64,000 bases of DNA from Nocardia asteroides (lineage in GTDB: Bacteria > Actinomycetota > Actinomycetes > Mycobacteriales > Mycobacteriaceae): the NCBI RefSeq assembly GCF_021183625.1, contig NZ_CP089214.1:992001-1056000 (forward strand), in the 5' to 3' direction. The notes under the pieces were generated by a model. The model saw nothing but the letters and a program-made list of their open reading frames with translations. It did no database searches and was not told where the DNA came from. The position numbers and the translations under genes were made by a program. Below are positions 36,536 through 45,084 of this stretch, piece by piece (position 1 is the first letter of the stretch; each line of letters starts with the position of its first letter).

Positions 36536-36728
36536 ACTATTCCGTCAATCGCGCGGGCAGGCCCCGGAGATCGGGGGCCCTCCGCGATGGGCCGACCGGC
36601 ACTGCGAGCCGGGGACCAAAGCCACCGCCGGGTCGGGGCGCACGGCCGTACCGATCGGTCGTCGCGCGGCCGAGACTCGGGGCACGGGCCGAGCCGCGGC
36701 CCGCCACAACCCCCTGGAGGCCCCGACC

Positions 36729-37628
36729 ATGACTGTTCGCTCCGACGAGTTCCCGCCCCGGGTCGCGGCGCCGATCGTGGCCGGGGTGGACGGCTCGGCA
36801 GGCAGCGACCGCGCGGTGCGCTGGGCGGCGGCCACCGCCGCCGCCCGCGGCCGCACGCTGCGGTTGGTGCACGCCGTCGACCTGGAGCCGGTGCGCGCGC
36901 TGACCGGGGCGGCGCCGCTGGTCGGCGGGCTCCGGGTCCGGGCGGGCGAGGTGCTGCTCGCCGCGGCCGAGCTGGCCGCCGCGACCGCACCCGAGGTGCG
37001 GGTGCGGACCGAGCTGGCCGAGGGCGCACCGGCGGGCGCGCTGATCGATCGTTCGGCCGGGGCGCACCTGGTCGTGCTCGGCGCGACCGGGACCGGCGGC
37101 ACCGCGGCGCACCTCGGCTCCACGCTGCTCGCGGTCGGCACGCACGCCGACGGCGCGGTCGTCGTGGTGCGCGACCGCGAGTTCGACCGGCGCCGCGGCC
37201 CGGCGGGCCCGGTGGTGCTCGGGGTGGACGGCGGGGCCGCGGGCGCGCCCGCCATCGCCGCCGCCTTCGCCGAGGCGAGCGCGCGCGGCGCCGATCTGGT
37301 CGCGCTGCACTCCTGGATCGACCTGCCCTACGGCGAGTTCGCCGGGGCGTCGGACGGCATCGACGACCCCGAGCTGGCGGAGACCGCGAAGCGCATGCTG
37401 TGCGAGCAGCTGGCGGGCTGGAGCGAGAAGTACCCGGAGGTCGAGGTGCGCCGCGAGCTCTACCTCTCCGGGCCGCGGCACCACCTGCTGCGCTGGTCGC
37501 GGGCGGCCCAGCTGCTCGTGGTCGGCAGCAGGGGACGGGGTGGCTTCGCCGGGCTGCTCTTCGGCTCCACCAGCAACGCGCTGGTGCAGCGGGCGCACTG
37601 CCCGGTCCTGGTGGCGCACGGCGGCTGA
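36729..37628 (+). CDS. tandem universal stress protein
   Basis: A 299-residue cytosolic protein of two UspA domains (residues 14-140 and 155-297). The ATP-binding signature is complete in the second (VVGSRGRGGFAGLLFGSTSN). In the first it is looser (LGATGTGGTAAHLGSTLLA). Actinobacterial tandem USPs respond to hypoxia or stationary phase, often under DosR. I see no clear DosR palindrome upstream. CTGGAGGCCCCGACC precedes ATG 36729. Confidence 0.92.
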   Translation: MTVRSDEFPPRVAAPIVAGVDGSAGSDRAVRWAAATAAARGRTLRLVHAVDLEPVRALTGAAPLVGGLRVRAGEVLLAAAELAAATAPEVRVRTELAEGAPAGALIDRSAGAHLVVLGATGTGGTAAHLGSTLLAVGTHADGAVVVVRDREFDRRRGPAGPVVLGVDGGAAGAPAIAAAFAEASARGADLVALHSWIDLPYGEFAGASDGIDDPELAETAKRMLCEQLAGWSEKYPEVEVRRELYLSGPRHHLLRWSRAAQLLVVGSRGRGGFAGLLFGSTSNALVQRAHCPVLVAHGG

Positions 37629-37708
37629 GCCGGGAGCGGCCGGCGACGCTGCGCTTCCGCCCCCGGCCCGCCCCGCCCGACGGGGTGCTGACGATCACCC
37701 GCCGAGCG

Positions 37709-38161
37709 TCAGGCCGCGGCGGCCTCGACCAGCGCGGTCCCGGTGATCAGGGTGGGCTCGATGGCGATCAGCGCGTCCGTCTGCCGCTGCACCCACGGCC
37801 GCAGCCTGCCGCCGTACTCGGCGAGCAGCGACGGCGCGGTGATCGGGTACGCGAGCCCGGTCACCACCACCGACCAGCCGAGCCGGAGCGCCGGGTCGAT
37901 CTCGTCGGCCTCGTAGGCGACCACCATCGACCGGTCCTCCCGCACCGAGTGCGAGAACCCCGAGCTCAGCGCGGTGCGCACCACGATGACCTGGTTGTCG
38001 ACCAGGTGGTTCACCGGCCGGATGGCGGGCAGCGCGTTGTGCGTGAAGACGATCCGGCCGTAGGTCACGCTCGCCAGCAGCCGCATGGCCTCGGCGCGGC
38101 CCAGGTCGACGGCGTGCCGGACCGGGTCACCGGTGATCGCACTCGGCTCGCGCTCTGCCAC
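37709..38161 (-). CDS. pyridoxamine-5'-phosphate-oxidase-fold protein
   Basis: A 150-residue split-barrel protein of the PPOX/FMN-binding class. MRLLASVTYGRIVFTHNALPAIRP is the typical first two strands in position (residues 26-49), and MVVAYEADEIDP and GWSVVVTGLAYPI follow. Many actinobacterial members bind F420 or FMN, or heme. No catalytic assignment is possible. Starts with GTG 38161. It is downstream of the GerW-like gene on the same strand, 116 bases away. Confidence 0.85.
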   Translation of the reverse strand: MAEREPSAITGDPVRHAVDLGRAEAMRLLASVTYGRIVFTHNALPAIRPVNHLVDNQVIVVRTALSSGFSHSVREDRSMVVAYEADEIDPALRLGWSVVVTGLAYPITAPSLLAEYGGRLRPWVQRQTDALIAIEPTLITGTALVEAAAA

Positions 38162-38277
38162 CGGCCGCCCGCCTTCCCGCTCGGAATCAACGTCTCCATG
38201 CCACCACGCCGAGGCGGCCCGCCGCAGTGCCGAAGGTCATCGCGGCGACGGCCGATCGACTCGTGCTGAAGGGACGT

Positions 38278-38622
38278 CTACCGGCTGCCCCGGATCGCGG
38301 TGATCGAGATGACGACCCCGGCCAGCACCCCGGAGAGCACGAGCCCGGCACCGACCAGCACCGTCCTGTTCACGTCGAGCGCGGGCCGCCAGCGCACGGT
38401 GCCGTCCTTGATCACGAAAGCCCCGACCGGCTTGGCGCTCAGCCCGAACCCGGTGCCCTCGCCGTGCTCGCCGTCGGCCTTGGCACCGCCGCCGCTCCCG
38501 CCGCCACCGCTCACCGCTGCGGCCGGGATCACCAGCACCCCGTCCCGCTCGATCGGCTCGCCGTAGACCCGGCGCACCGTCATCGAATCCGTCGCCACCG
38601 CGAGGATCTCGTTCGCGTCCAT
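38278..38622 (-). CDS. GerW/YtfJ-like membrane-anchored protein
   Basis: A 114-residue protein. It has the YtfJ pattern: a VYGEPIERDGVLVIPAAAV strand pair, a glycine-rich loop (SGGGGSGGG), then GFGLSAKPVGAFVIKDG and a C-terminal membrane helix (about residues 88-108). In Bacillus the family (GerW) is a spore protein, but members occur widely in non-sporulating actinobacteria with unknown role. AAAGGGAGC precedes ATG 38622. It starts 25 bases after the STM4011-like gene on the same strand, so it is probably the sixth gene of that operon. Confidence 0.78.
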   Translation of the reverse strand: MDANEILAVATDSMTVRRVYGEPIERDGVLVIPAAAVSGGGGSGGGAKADGEHGEGTGFGLSAKPVGAFVIKDGTVRWRPALDVNRTVLVGAGLVLSGVLAGVVISITAIRGSR

Positions 38623-38647
38623 GCTGCTCCCTTTCGTAGCGGCCGCG

Positions 38648-39547
38648 TCAGCGACCGGTACCAGTCTCGGTGCGAGGGCCGATCGGTGCCAGCGACAGCG
38701 CCGTCGGCGCAGCCGGGATGCGTTCCAGCACACCGCCGGCGAAGACGTCGTAGAGCGGCAGGGTCTCCAGGTGCACGTAGCCGATGTGGCAGTCGCAGGC
38801 GGCGAGCGGGCAGCCGCGCGGGCGCAGCGCCGCGCGGAACGAGCCGTCGTAGAGGTTGCCGAGCTCCGCGGGGACGAAGTGGCAGCGCCGCACGGTGCCG
38901 TCGCCGTCCACCGAGATCACCGATTCGCCGGTGCGGCAGGGCCGCCCGGCGGAGGTGTGCGGGTGGCGGCTGTAGCCGAAGAGCGGGTCGAGCTCGGTCC
39001 AGGCGGCGGCCTCGGCGTCGGTGAGCGGGTGCCCCTCCGGGGCGTTCACCCACAGGTAGACGTGCTCCGGCAGCTCGGCGCGCAGCCTGCGGCCCGCCTC
39101 GAGGTGCTCGGGGAAGCCGACGATGCCGACGCTGTACCGGATGCCGCCCGCCGCCAGCTCGCGGCATTTGCCGAGGAAGCGGTCGTAGGGGGTCTGGCCG
39201 GGGTGGTAGGTGCACCAGAGCGCGAGCGTCTCCGGGTCGGCGTCGGCGGTCCAGCCGGTGCGGCAGCTCAGGTTGGTCTGGATGGCGATCCGGCGCACCT
39301 GCGGCAACCGGGAGAGCTCGGTCAGCGTGCGCCGGTACCAGGAGCGCACCAGCCCCTCGCCCCACGGGGTGATGAGGATCGAGAGCCGGTCGCCGTGCTG
39401 CCCGGCCACCCAGGTGGCGAAGCGCTCCAGGGCTTCCCGGTCGGCGCGCAGCTGCTCGCGGCTGTCCCTGCGCTTGGCGAAGGGGCAGTACGGGCAGTCG
39501 TAGTCGCAGGAGGCGAGCGGGCCGCGGTAGAGGATGGTCAGCTGCAC
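38648..39547 (-). CDS. STM4011-family radical SAM protein
   Basis: A 299-residue radical SAM enzyme. The [4Fe-4S] motif is C14-x3-C18-x2-C21 (SCDYDCPYCPFAK). Near the C-terminus there is a second cysteine set, C204, C222, C246, C251 and C253, spaced like the twitch/SPASM type that binds an auxiliary cluster, common in peptide-modifying radical SAM enzymes. LYRGPLASCDYDCPYC is characteristic of the STM4011 family, named after a Salmonella locus and without known reaction. GTG 39547 lies 4 bases after the STM4012 stop. It is gene five of the cassette. Confidence 0.9.
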   Translation of the reverse strand: MQLTILYRGPLASCDYDCPYCPFAKRRDSREQLRADREALERFATWVAGQHGDRLSILITPWGEGLVRSWYRRTLTELSRLPQVRRIAIQTNLSCRTGWTADADPETLALWCTYHPGQTPYDRFLGKCRELAAGGIRYSVGIVGFPEHLEAGRRLRAELPEHVYLWVNAPEGHPLTDAEAAAWTELDPLFGYSRHPHTSAGRPCRTGESVISVDGDGTVRRCHFVPAELGNLYDGSFRAALRPRGCPLAACDCHIGYVHLETLPLYDVFAGGVLERIPAAPTALSLAPIGPRTETGTGR

Positions 39548-39551
39548 GGCG

Positions 39552-40883
39552 TCACCGCGGCCGGTAGGCGGCCATGGCGGCGCGCACGCCGGGCGAGAAG
39601 AGCGGCGGCCCGAGCGCGTCCGACCAGGCCAGCCCCTCCGGGGTGAGCCGGAGCAGCTCCGGGCCCGCGTCGAGGTCGAGCCAGCCGCGCTCGGCGAAGC
39701 CGGCCAGCTCGGCCGGGAAGTGCTCGTGCGGGCCCGCGCCGAAGCGGGCGCGGTACCCGGCGACGTCCATGCCATCGGCTTGGAGCAGCGATTGCAGCAG
39801 GTGCCTGCGGCGCCGGTCGTCCACGCCGAGCGCGCGGCCGACCTCCGCGCGGGTGAAATCGGTCGTCGCCGCGTACTCGTCGACGATGCCGCGGACCTCG
39901 CGGGTCTCCACCGCGTAGTCGAAGGAGTAGTGCAGCCCGGCGGTGTAGGAGCGGGCGCCCGCGCCGAGCCCGACCATGCCGTCGCTCTGGCAGGCGTGGT
40001 CGGCCGGGGTGCGCGGGGCGTCGGCGCGCCGGAACATCCGCATGGACACCTGCTCGTAGCCGGCGGCGAGCAGCTGGTCGCGGCCCGCGGCGTAGAGCGC
40101 GAGCCGCTGCGCGTCCCACTCCCGCTCGGCCACGAGGGTGCGTTTGCCGAGTCCGGTGAGCGGGCGGACGTAGAGCGGGTACAGGTACAGCTCCTCCGGG
40201 CGCCAGGCCAGCGCCGCGTCGAGGGAGGCGCGCCAGGTGGCCGCGGTCTGGCCGTCGATGCCGTAGATCAGGTCGATGTTCAGGATCGGGATGCCGGACT
40301 CCCGGATGGCGGCCAGCGCCTTCTCCACCTCGTCCCGGCGCTGCGGCCGCACCGCCGCCCGCGCCTCCGACTCGACGAAGCTCTGCACGCCGATACTCGC
40401 CCGGGTGGTGCCGCGCTCGGCCAGCACCGCCAGCCGGTCCGGGGTGGCGGTGCCGGGCGAGGTCTCCACGGAGAGCGGGACGGCGCGCAGGTCGACGCCG
40501 ATCCGCCGCTCGGCGATATCGCAGAGCCGGGTGAGCTCGGCGGCGCTCAGGAAAGTGGGGGTACCGCCGCCGAAGGCCGCAGTGGCGAACCGCACCTCCC
40601 CGTCACCGAGCGCCTCGCGCACCGCGACCGCCTGCCGCTCGACGGCGTCCAGGTAGCGGGTGGTGAGGTCGCCGGGCGCGCCGATCCGGGTGAAGAGATT
40701 GCAGAAGCCGCAGCGGAATTCGCAGAACGGGAGGTGGGTATAGAAGGAGAGCGCGTCCTTCGGCTCGTCCGCCCAGAGCTCCCGCAGCGCGGGGCGCGCC
40801 GGGGCGAGCGGCCGGTACGCGGTCTTGTGCGGGTAGCCGTAGATGTAGCTCTGGTACGGGCGCGGGGCGAGAGCGGTGGTCAT
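39552..40883 (-). CDS. STM4012-family radical SAM protein (HemN-like)
   Basis: A 443-residue radical SAM enzyme related to HemN/HemW. Cluster cysteines are C54, C58, C61 (FCEFRCGFCNLF). Next come FGGGTPTFLSAAEL, VETSPGTATPDRL and NIDLIYGIDGQT of the barrel, and a C-terminal winged-helix-like domain (about residues 345-440). The N-terminus PYQSYIYGYPHKTAYRPL is typical of the STM4012 family. It is not coproporphyrinogen oxidase or HemW by context. ATG 40883 overlaps the STM4013 stop (ATGA). Substrate unknown. Confidence 0.9.
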   Translation of the reverse strand: MTTALAPRPYQSYIYGYPHKTAYRPLAPARPALRELWADEPKDALSFYTHLPFCEFRCGFCNLFTRIGAPGDLTTRYLDAVERQAVAVREALGDGEVRFATAAFGGGTPTFLSAAELTRLCDIAERRIGVDLRAVPLSVETSPGTATPDRLAVLAERGTTRASIGVQSFVESEARAAVRPQRRDEVEKALAAIRESGIPILNIDLIYGIDGQTAATWRASLDAALAWRPEELYLYPLYVRPLTGLGKRTLVAEREWDAQRLALYAAGRDQLLAAGYEQVSMRMFRRADAPRTPADHACQSDGMVGLGAGARSYTAGLHYSFDYAVETREVRGIVDEYAATTDFTRAEVGRALGVDDRRRRHLLQSLLQADGMDVAGYRARFGAGPHEHFPAELAGFAERGWLDLDAGPELLRLTPEGLAWSDALGPPLFSPGVRAAMAAYRPR

Positions 40884-41686
40884 GCGGGTCCCCCGAGGAA
40901 GAACTGGGCGTAGGGCACGGTCCACACCGACTCGTGGCCGAGCCGGTGGCCGGTGTAGCCGTCGTCGCCGTAGGCGGTGCCGTGGTCGGAGCAGACGATG
41001 GCGAAGCAGCGGCGCCTGGCGCTCGCGGCCGCGAAGAGCCTGCCGATGTGCCGGTCCACGTACTCCAGCGCGGCGGCGTGCGTCGCCCTGCTGTCGCCGT
41101 CGGCGCGGGTGGCGCCGGGCAGGTGGAACCAGTTGGGCTGGTGCAGCGCCGACACGTTGACGAAGAGGAAGAGCCTGCGCTGCGGCGGCAGTGCCGCGAC
41201 GATCTCCTCCGCCGCGGCGACCTGCGCCTCGAAGGAGGCGGGCGCGGCCACCGAGAACTCCGGCGACCAGTGGCTCTCCTGGAAGTAGCCGGGCAGCACC
41301 GACCCCATCGGCCCGCGCTTGTCGAAGAACCCGACCCCGCCGAGGCACACCGTGCGGTACCCCTCGGCGGCCAGCCCGGAGACCAGGTCGGGGGTGTCGT
41401 ACACCCAGGTGCGCGGCGCGGTGGTCTCGCTGCCGTCGAAGCGGGCGGCGAAGAGCCGCGGGTGCGGGCCGGGCTCGGCCGGGGTGGGCAGGAAGCCGGC
41501 GAACATGGCCTGGTGCGAGGCGAAGGTGAAATTGCCCGGCGCGTGCCGCTTCTCCCACTCCCCGCCGGGCAGTTGCCCGGCCAGGTTCGGCAGCTTCCCG
41601 GCGGCCAGCAGCTCGGCGGCGACGTCGTAGCGCAGCGTGTCCAGGGTGACCAGGAGCAGGTCGTCGTGGCCGATCACGGCGTTCAT
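40880..41686 (-). CDS. STM4013-family alkaline-phosphatase-superfamily enzyme
   Basis: A 268-residue protein of the sulfatase/phosphatase superfamily. TLDTLRYDV (D16, T17) provides a metal ligand and a Thr nucleophile in place of the Cys/Ser of true sulfatases. SDHG (233-236) and GHRLGH (246-251) give further metal ligands. A Thr nucleophile is typical of phospho- or glycerophospho-transferases and phosphodiesterases. No signal peptide or membrane helix, so it acts in the cytosol, unlike most relatives. ATG 41686 is chosen; GTG 41698, overlapping the STM4014 stop, is possible. Confidence 0.88.
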   Translation of the reverse strand: MNAVIGHDDLLLVTLDTLRYDVAAELLAAGKLPNLAGQLPGGEWEKRHAPGNFTFASHQAMFAGFLPTPAEPGPHPRLFAARFDGSETTAPRTWVYDTPDLVSGLAAEGYRTVCLGGVGFFDKRGPMGSVLPGYFQESHWSPEFSVAAPASFEAQVAAAEEIVAALPPQRRLFLFVNVSALHQPNWFHLPGATRADGDSRATHAAALEYVDRHIGRLFAAASARRRCFAIVCSDHGTAYGDDGYTGHRLGHESVWTVPYAQFFLGGPA

Positions 41687-41694
41687 GTCGGGGT

Positions 41695-42804
41695 TCACAC
41701 CGGGCACGGCCGCCTCCGGAGCGCGGCGAGCTGCGCCGCGTAGGTGTCGAGCCCATCCGCGCCGCTGCCGGGCAGCCCGGTGAGCCGGGGCAGCAGGTCG
41801 CCGAAGGCATTCACCTCGCCGACCGCCCAGCGGCGCCAGCCGAGCCCGGGCAGCACATCCACCCCGACCCGGGAGAAGCCGGGGAAGCACGCGGCCGCCG
41901 CCTCGGCGACCGCGAGCGCACCGGCCCAGTGCTCCCCCGCCGCCGCGACGACCTCGGCCAGCTCGCCGCGCGCACCGCCCAGGTGCAGATTGGTGATGGC
42001 GGAGCTGCCGGTCCGCACCACCACGTGCGTGGCCCGCCCGGCGACGACGAGCACCCGCAGGTCGGCGCTGCGGCCGTGCAGCGCGGGCTTGGGCAGCCAG
42101 CGCTCGACGTGCAACCCGTCGGGGGCGAGCGCGTCGATCACCGCGGCCACCTCGCGCTCGCTCCGGTACCGGTGCAGCCGCAGCGAGTTGAAGAGCCTGC
42201 CGTGCTCGTCGCGCTGGACCGAGGTGAGCGCCTGCACCCGGCCGCCGGCCGCGGTCTCCACCGCGAGCACCCCGGATCCCGACGAGCCGTGCGCGAGCTT
42301 GACGAAGGCGCGGCGCATCCCCGGCTCGGCCAGCAGCGCCCGCACATCCGCCCAGCCGCGCACCGGGGCCGCCGCCGGACCCGAGGTTGGCGAGGCTGGC
42401 ACCGGCACCCCGGCCGCGCGCAGCACCGCGTGGCAGCGGCGCTTGTCGAAGAGCACCGCGAGATCGTCCGTGGCGTCGAGCAGCTCGGCGCCGTCGGCGG
42501 CGGCCCGCTCGGCCACCGCGCGCGCCGCGGCGAGGAAGCGGCGGTACCAGCGGGCGGTGCCCTCGACCCGGGTGGAGTCGGTGTGGCCGCGCAGCAGCCG
42601 GTCGAGCTCGGGATCCTCGCCGGGCGAGTCGAGCCGCACCAGCTCGCCCGGCTCGAAGGCGGCGGCGCCCGCCAGCACGGAACGCCAGGACAGCAGCCGC
42701 GGCGCGGGCAGCCCGGCTTCGGCGGCGGCCGCGAGGAACAGCGTGCTGCGCCGGTTCGCCGGGACGCCGACGACCGCGATCCGCGGGGCAGGCACCGGCG
42801 TCAC
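41695..42804 (-). CDS. STM4014-family ATP-grasp protein
   Basis: A 369-residue protein. Its C-terminal two thirds have an ATP-grasp layout: ATP-lysine strand AFVKLAHGSSGSGV, nucleotide strand LRVLVVAGRATHVVVR, and metal site VGEVNAFGDLLP. The N-terminal IAVVGVPANRRSTLFLAAA is a Rossmann-like pre-ATP-grasp domain. ATP-grasp enzymes make amide or ester bonds through acyl phosphates, and small ones act on peptides. It is the only ligase candidate in the cassette. The GTG start overlaps the STM4015 stop (GTGA). Confidence 0.87.
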   Translation of the reverse strand: MTPVPAPRIAVVGVPANRRSTLFLAAAAEAGLPAPRLLSWRSVLAGAAAFEPGELVRLDSPGEDPELDRLLRGHTDSTRVEGTARWYRRFLAAARAVAERAAADGAELLDATDDLAVLFDKRRCHAVLRAAGVPVPASPTSGPAAAPVRGWADVRALLAEPGMRRAFVKLAHGSSGSGVLAVETAAGGRVQALTSVQRDEHGRLFNSLRLHRYRSEREVAAVIDALAPDGLHVERWLPKPALHGRSADLRVLVVAGRATHVVVRTGSSAITNLHLGGARGELAEVVAAAGEHWAGALAVAEAAAACFPGFSRVGVDVLPGLGWRRWAVGEVNAFGDLLPRLTGLPGSGADGLDTYAAQLAALRRRPCPV

Positions 42805-43748
42805 TCCGAGACGGCGGTGTAGCGGTCCTCGCGGCCGCGGTCGGCCGCCTCCCGCCCGGACAGGTCGACCTCGACGCCGTCGGCGGTGAGCTCGGCGAGC
42901 AACCGGTCGGCCAGCGGCTCGCCGACGAAGTGGTGGTGCAGGTCGAGCTTGCGCAGGTGGGTCAGCGGCTGGCCGCCGAGCAGCGCCTCCACGCCCTCGT
43001 TGCCGAGCGTGCCCATGGAGAGGTCGAGCGTGTGCAGCCGGGCGACCACCGGTGCCCCCGCCAGCGCGGCGGCGACGTCGTCCTGGATGTCGCTGTTGCG
43101 CAGCCCGAGATGCTGCAGCTTGGGCAGCCGGGTTCCGGTCAGGAAGGGCTCCAGGTCGTCGACCGTGGCGTCCGCGCCGTACCAGGAGGTGCCGAGCCAG
43201 ATGTCCAGGTGCTCGAGCTCGGGGAACTCGCTGGCGCCGATCCCGCGCACCACGTCGGCGCCGAGCCCGCCCGCCTCCACGATCAGGGTGCGCAGCGACT
43301 GGTGCGCGACCGCCGGGAAGGCCAGGTTCTGCCCGCCGCGGACGCCGAAGGCGAGCAGGTCGGGGAAGGTGTCGAGCAGCGGGGTGATGTCGCCCTGCTC
43401 GATCCAGGTGATCTCGGCCTGCTCGAAGGTGATGTCGCCGATGAAGAGCGCGCGCAGGGCCGGGAACCGGTCCCGCGCGGCGGTCAGCGCCTCGACCACG
43501 ATGTCGACGCCGACGTCGTACGCCTCGCCCCACTGGCCGACGATCAGCGCGGTGACCTCGGTGGTGTCCACCGCGGCGAGGAAGCGGGCGAAGGCGGCGG
43601 GCCACTTCTCCGGGTCGTCGTCGTAGGGCTCGACGGCGATCCGCCACGCCACCTCGGCGGCGGCGGGCAGCTCGGTCGTGCTCTTCGCATCGGGGAAGTC
43701 GAACACAGGCAGGCCGTGCCACTCTGTGAGGTGTTCGCTGACGGTCAT
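42801..43748 (-). CDS. STM4015-family leucine-rich-repeat protein
   Basis: A 315-residue soluble protein with leucine-rich repeats: FPALRALFIGDI, FPELEHLDIWLG, LPKLQHLGLRNSD, VARLHTLDLSMGTLGNEG and LTHLRKLDLHHHFVG, roughly residues 95-280. The N-terminus (HLTEWHGLPVFDFP) is a family hallmark. LRR proteins bind proteins or peptides, so it may hold the substrate for the cassette enzymes. First gene of the operon, with GGGAG before ATG 43748. The 242 bases upstream hold no convincing gene and should contain the promoter. Confidence 0.9.
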   Translation of the reverse strand: MTVSEHLTEWHGLPVFDFPDAKSTTELPAAAEVAWRIAVEPYDDDPEKWPAAFARFLAAVDTTEVTALIVGQWGEAYDVGVDIVVEALTAARDRFPALRALFIGDITFEQAEITWIEQGDITPLLDTFPDLLAFGVRGGQNLAFPAVAHQSLRTLIVEAGGLGADVVRGIGASEFPELEHLDIWLGTSWYGADATVDDLEPFLTGTRLPKLQHLGLRNSDIQDDVAAALAGAPVVARLHTLDLSMGTLGNEGVEALLGGQPLTHLRKLDLHHHFVGEPLADRLLAELTADGVEVDLSGREAADRGREDRYTAVSE

Positions 43749-43990
43749 ACTCAGGGCTCCCAGCGGCCGGGGTCTCGGTGTCGCAGCAGTTCTATCAAGC
43801 CGCCCCGACAGACCGACCGGCCGGGACTACTCGCTGCTGCCCCCGCACCGCCGCCCCGAAGATCCTCGCGGGCGGGTGCCACGACCGGGTGGGCTTGTCG
43901 AGGAGCCACTGCTGGACGCAACCCGACAGTCCCGTCGCCGAGCTGGATCTGTCGGTGCCGGTCGGCGTGCTCGCGGTCGAGGGGCAGGGA

Positions 43991-44536
43991 TCATTCCGTA
44001 CGGATCCAGGCGGGTGTGACCCGTATTTCGCTGAGCCGCCAGCCCGCCGAGGTCCGTACCGCGGTGCAGCTCTGGCGGAGACCGGCGCTCCGGTGGGGTG
44101 GCCGGCCGTCACGGTAGTAGTACACCAGTGAGTTCGCTTCGGCCGCGGCCCGGTCACCGTCGATCCTCGCCAGCAGGTCGGTGGTGGTGTGCTGGGTGTG
44201 TTCCCCGTCGACCTCGGACCGGCGCAGGTAGTCGACCAGCTCATCGATCCCGCGAACGCGGATTCGAGGGGAGTCGACCTGCACCTCCTCGGCGAACACG
44301 GTGCCGGCATCGCCCCATCGCCGCTCGTCGAGCAGGCGGGCCCAGCGGGTGAACAGGTCGGCGATCTCGAGTCGGTCGGCGGTCGACGCGGGGGTGGACA
44401 TGGCATCGTCTTTCGTCGGCGTTGTGGAGGTGCTGCCCACGCGCGTGGCCGTGTTGTCGGCGCCGCAGGCGGTGGCGGTGAGGACGAGGGTGAGGGCGGC
44501 GGCGCAGGTGGCGGCGGCCCGGACTGCGGAGTGCAT
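43991..44536 (-). CDS. SnoaL-like (NTF2-fold) lipoprotein
   Basis: A 181-residue exported protein. The signal peptide ends in lipobox TATAC (Cys24), then comes a 25-residue polar linker and an NTF2-fold domain (about residues 50-175, RLEIADLFTRWARLLDERRW, AEANSLVYYYRDGR). The fold binds small hydrophobic molecules; this branch includes polyketide cyclases and dehydratases, but the catalytic residues cannot be judged. GAGGAAT precedes ATG 44536. It lies 20 bases after a cytosolic SnoaL-like gene and shares its MarR-controlled promoter. Confidence 0.82.
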   Translation of the reverse strand: MHSAVRAAATCAAALTLVLTATACGADNTATRVGSTSTTPTKDDAMSTPASTADRLEIADLFTRWARLLDERRWGDAGTVFAEEVQVDSPRIRVRGIDELVDYLRRSEVDGEHTQHTTTDLLARIDGDRAAAEANSLVYYYRDGRPPHRSAGLRQSCTAVRTSAGWRLSEIRVTPAWIRTE

Positions 44537-44556
44537 ATTCCTCGATTCCGATCGAC

Positions 44557-44988
44557 CTAGAGCGCGCGGGTGAGCGCTTCGGTCAGCGCCACCGGAGAGA
44601 CCTCGAGCCGGTCGAAGCGCCAGCCGTCGGCGCTGCGGCGGGCCCGGTAGCGGTGGATCGCGGCCGCGAGTGCCTCGGCCTTGTCGTCGATGAGGTAGAC
44701 GGCGAGGTCGTGCGCCCGCACGGTCGCGGTGTCGCCGTCGATCTCGATGACGAGGTTGCTCTTGCTGTGCAGAGTGCGCGCGTAGGCATCGTGGCCCTTG
44801 CGCGCGAGGGCGGTGAGTGCCTCGATGCCGTGCGCCTGTCCGCGAATGGAGACGACCACGACATCCTCGGTGAAGAGCCGGTCGGTGTCGGCGAACCCCT
44901 CGTCGACCCACAGGCTGTGGCGGGCAACCAGTTCGGTCAGTTCGGCGCGGTCGGCGAGGTCACGGATGAGCGCATCGGTGCCGGGCAT
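44557..44988 (-). CDS. SnoaL-like (NTF2-fold) protein
   Basis: A 143-residue cytosolic protein of the nuclear-transport-factor-2 superfamily. ELTELVARHSLWVDEGFADTD is the first helix in the SnoaL pattern, and IEIDGDTATVRAHDLAVYLI and GWRFDRLEVSPV are the sheet strands. Probably binds or turns over a small molecule. GGGGAACTGCC precedes ATG 44988. It is first in a two-gene operon and is divergent from a MarR regulator, with two palindromes between. Confidence 0.85.
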   Translation of the reverse strand: MPGTDALIRDLADRAELTELVARHSLWVDEGFADTDRLFTEDVVVVSIRGQAHGIEALTALARKGHDAYARTLHSKSNLVIEIDGDTATVRAHDLAVYLIDDKAEALAAAIHRYRARRSADGWRFDRLEVSPVALTEALTRAL

Positions 44989-45011
44989 GGCAGTTCCCCA
45001 CTATCAGTTTG

Positions 45012-45063
45012 TGCCATTAACGTTAGTGGCATAAATGAATGTAGGTCGTTAGTGGCACTAACG
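45012..45063. promoter_or_regulatory. two MarR-type operators
   Basis: TGCCATTAACGTTAGTGGCA (45012-45031) is an inverted repeat with one mismatched pair. CGTTAGTGGCACTAACG (45047-45063) is a perfect 17-base palindrome around a central G. Both contain TTAGTGGCA. Centres are about 33 bases apart. They lie between the divergent SnoaL-like gene and the MarR gene, the expected arrangement for repression of both. Confidence 0.85.
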
Positions 45064-45084
45064 CAAGTGCGGTACGCTCCGATC

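Noticed and set aside
38648..43748. Mycofactocin or PQQ-type system, suggested by radical SAM genes
   Set aside because: No MftA/MftB or PqqA/PqqD-like gene is present; the five families match the STM401x set instead.
43749..43990. Possible small peptide gene (e.g. plus-strand frame 43778-44131) as substrate for the radical SAM cassette
   Set aside because: No ribosome site, no conserved-looking core, and the frame runs antisense into the SnoaL-like lipoprotein gene. I cannot support a precursor here.
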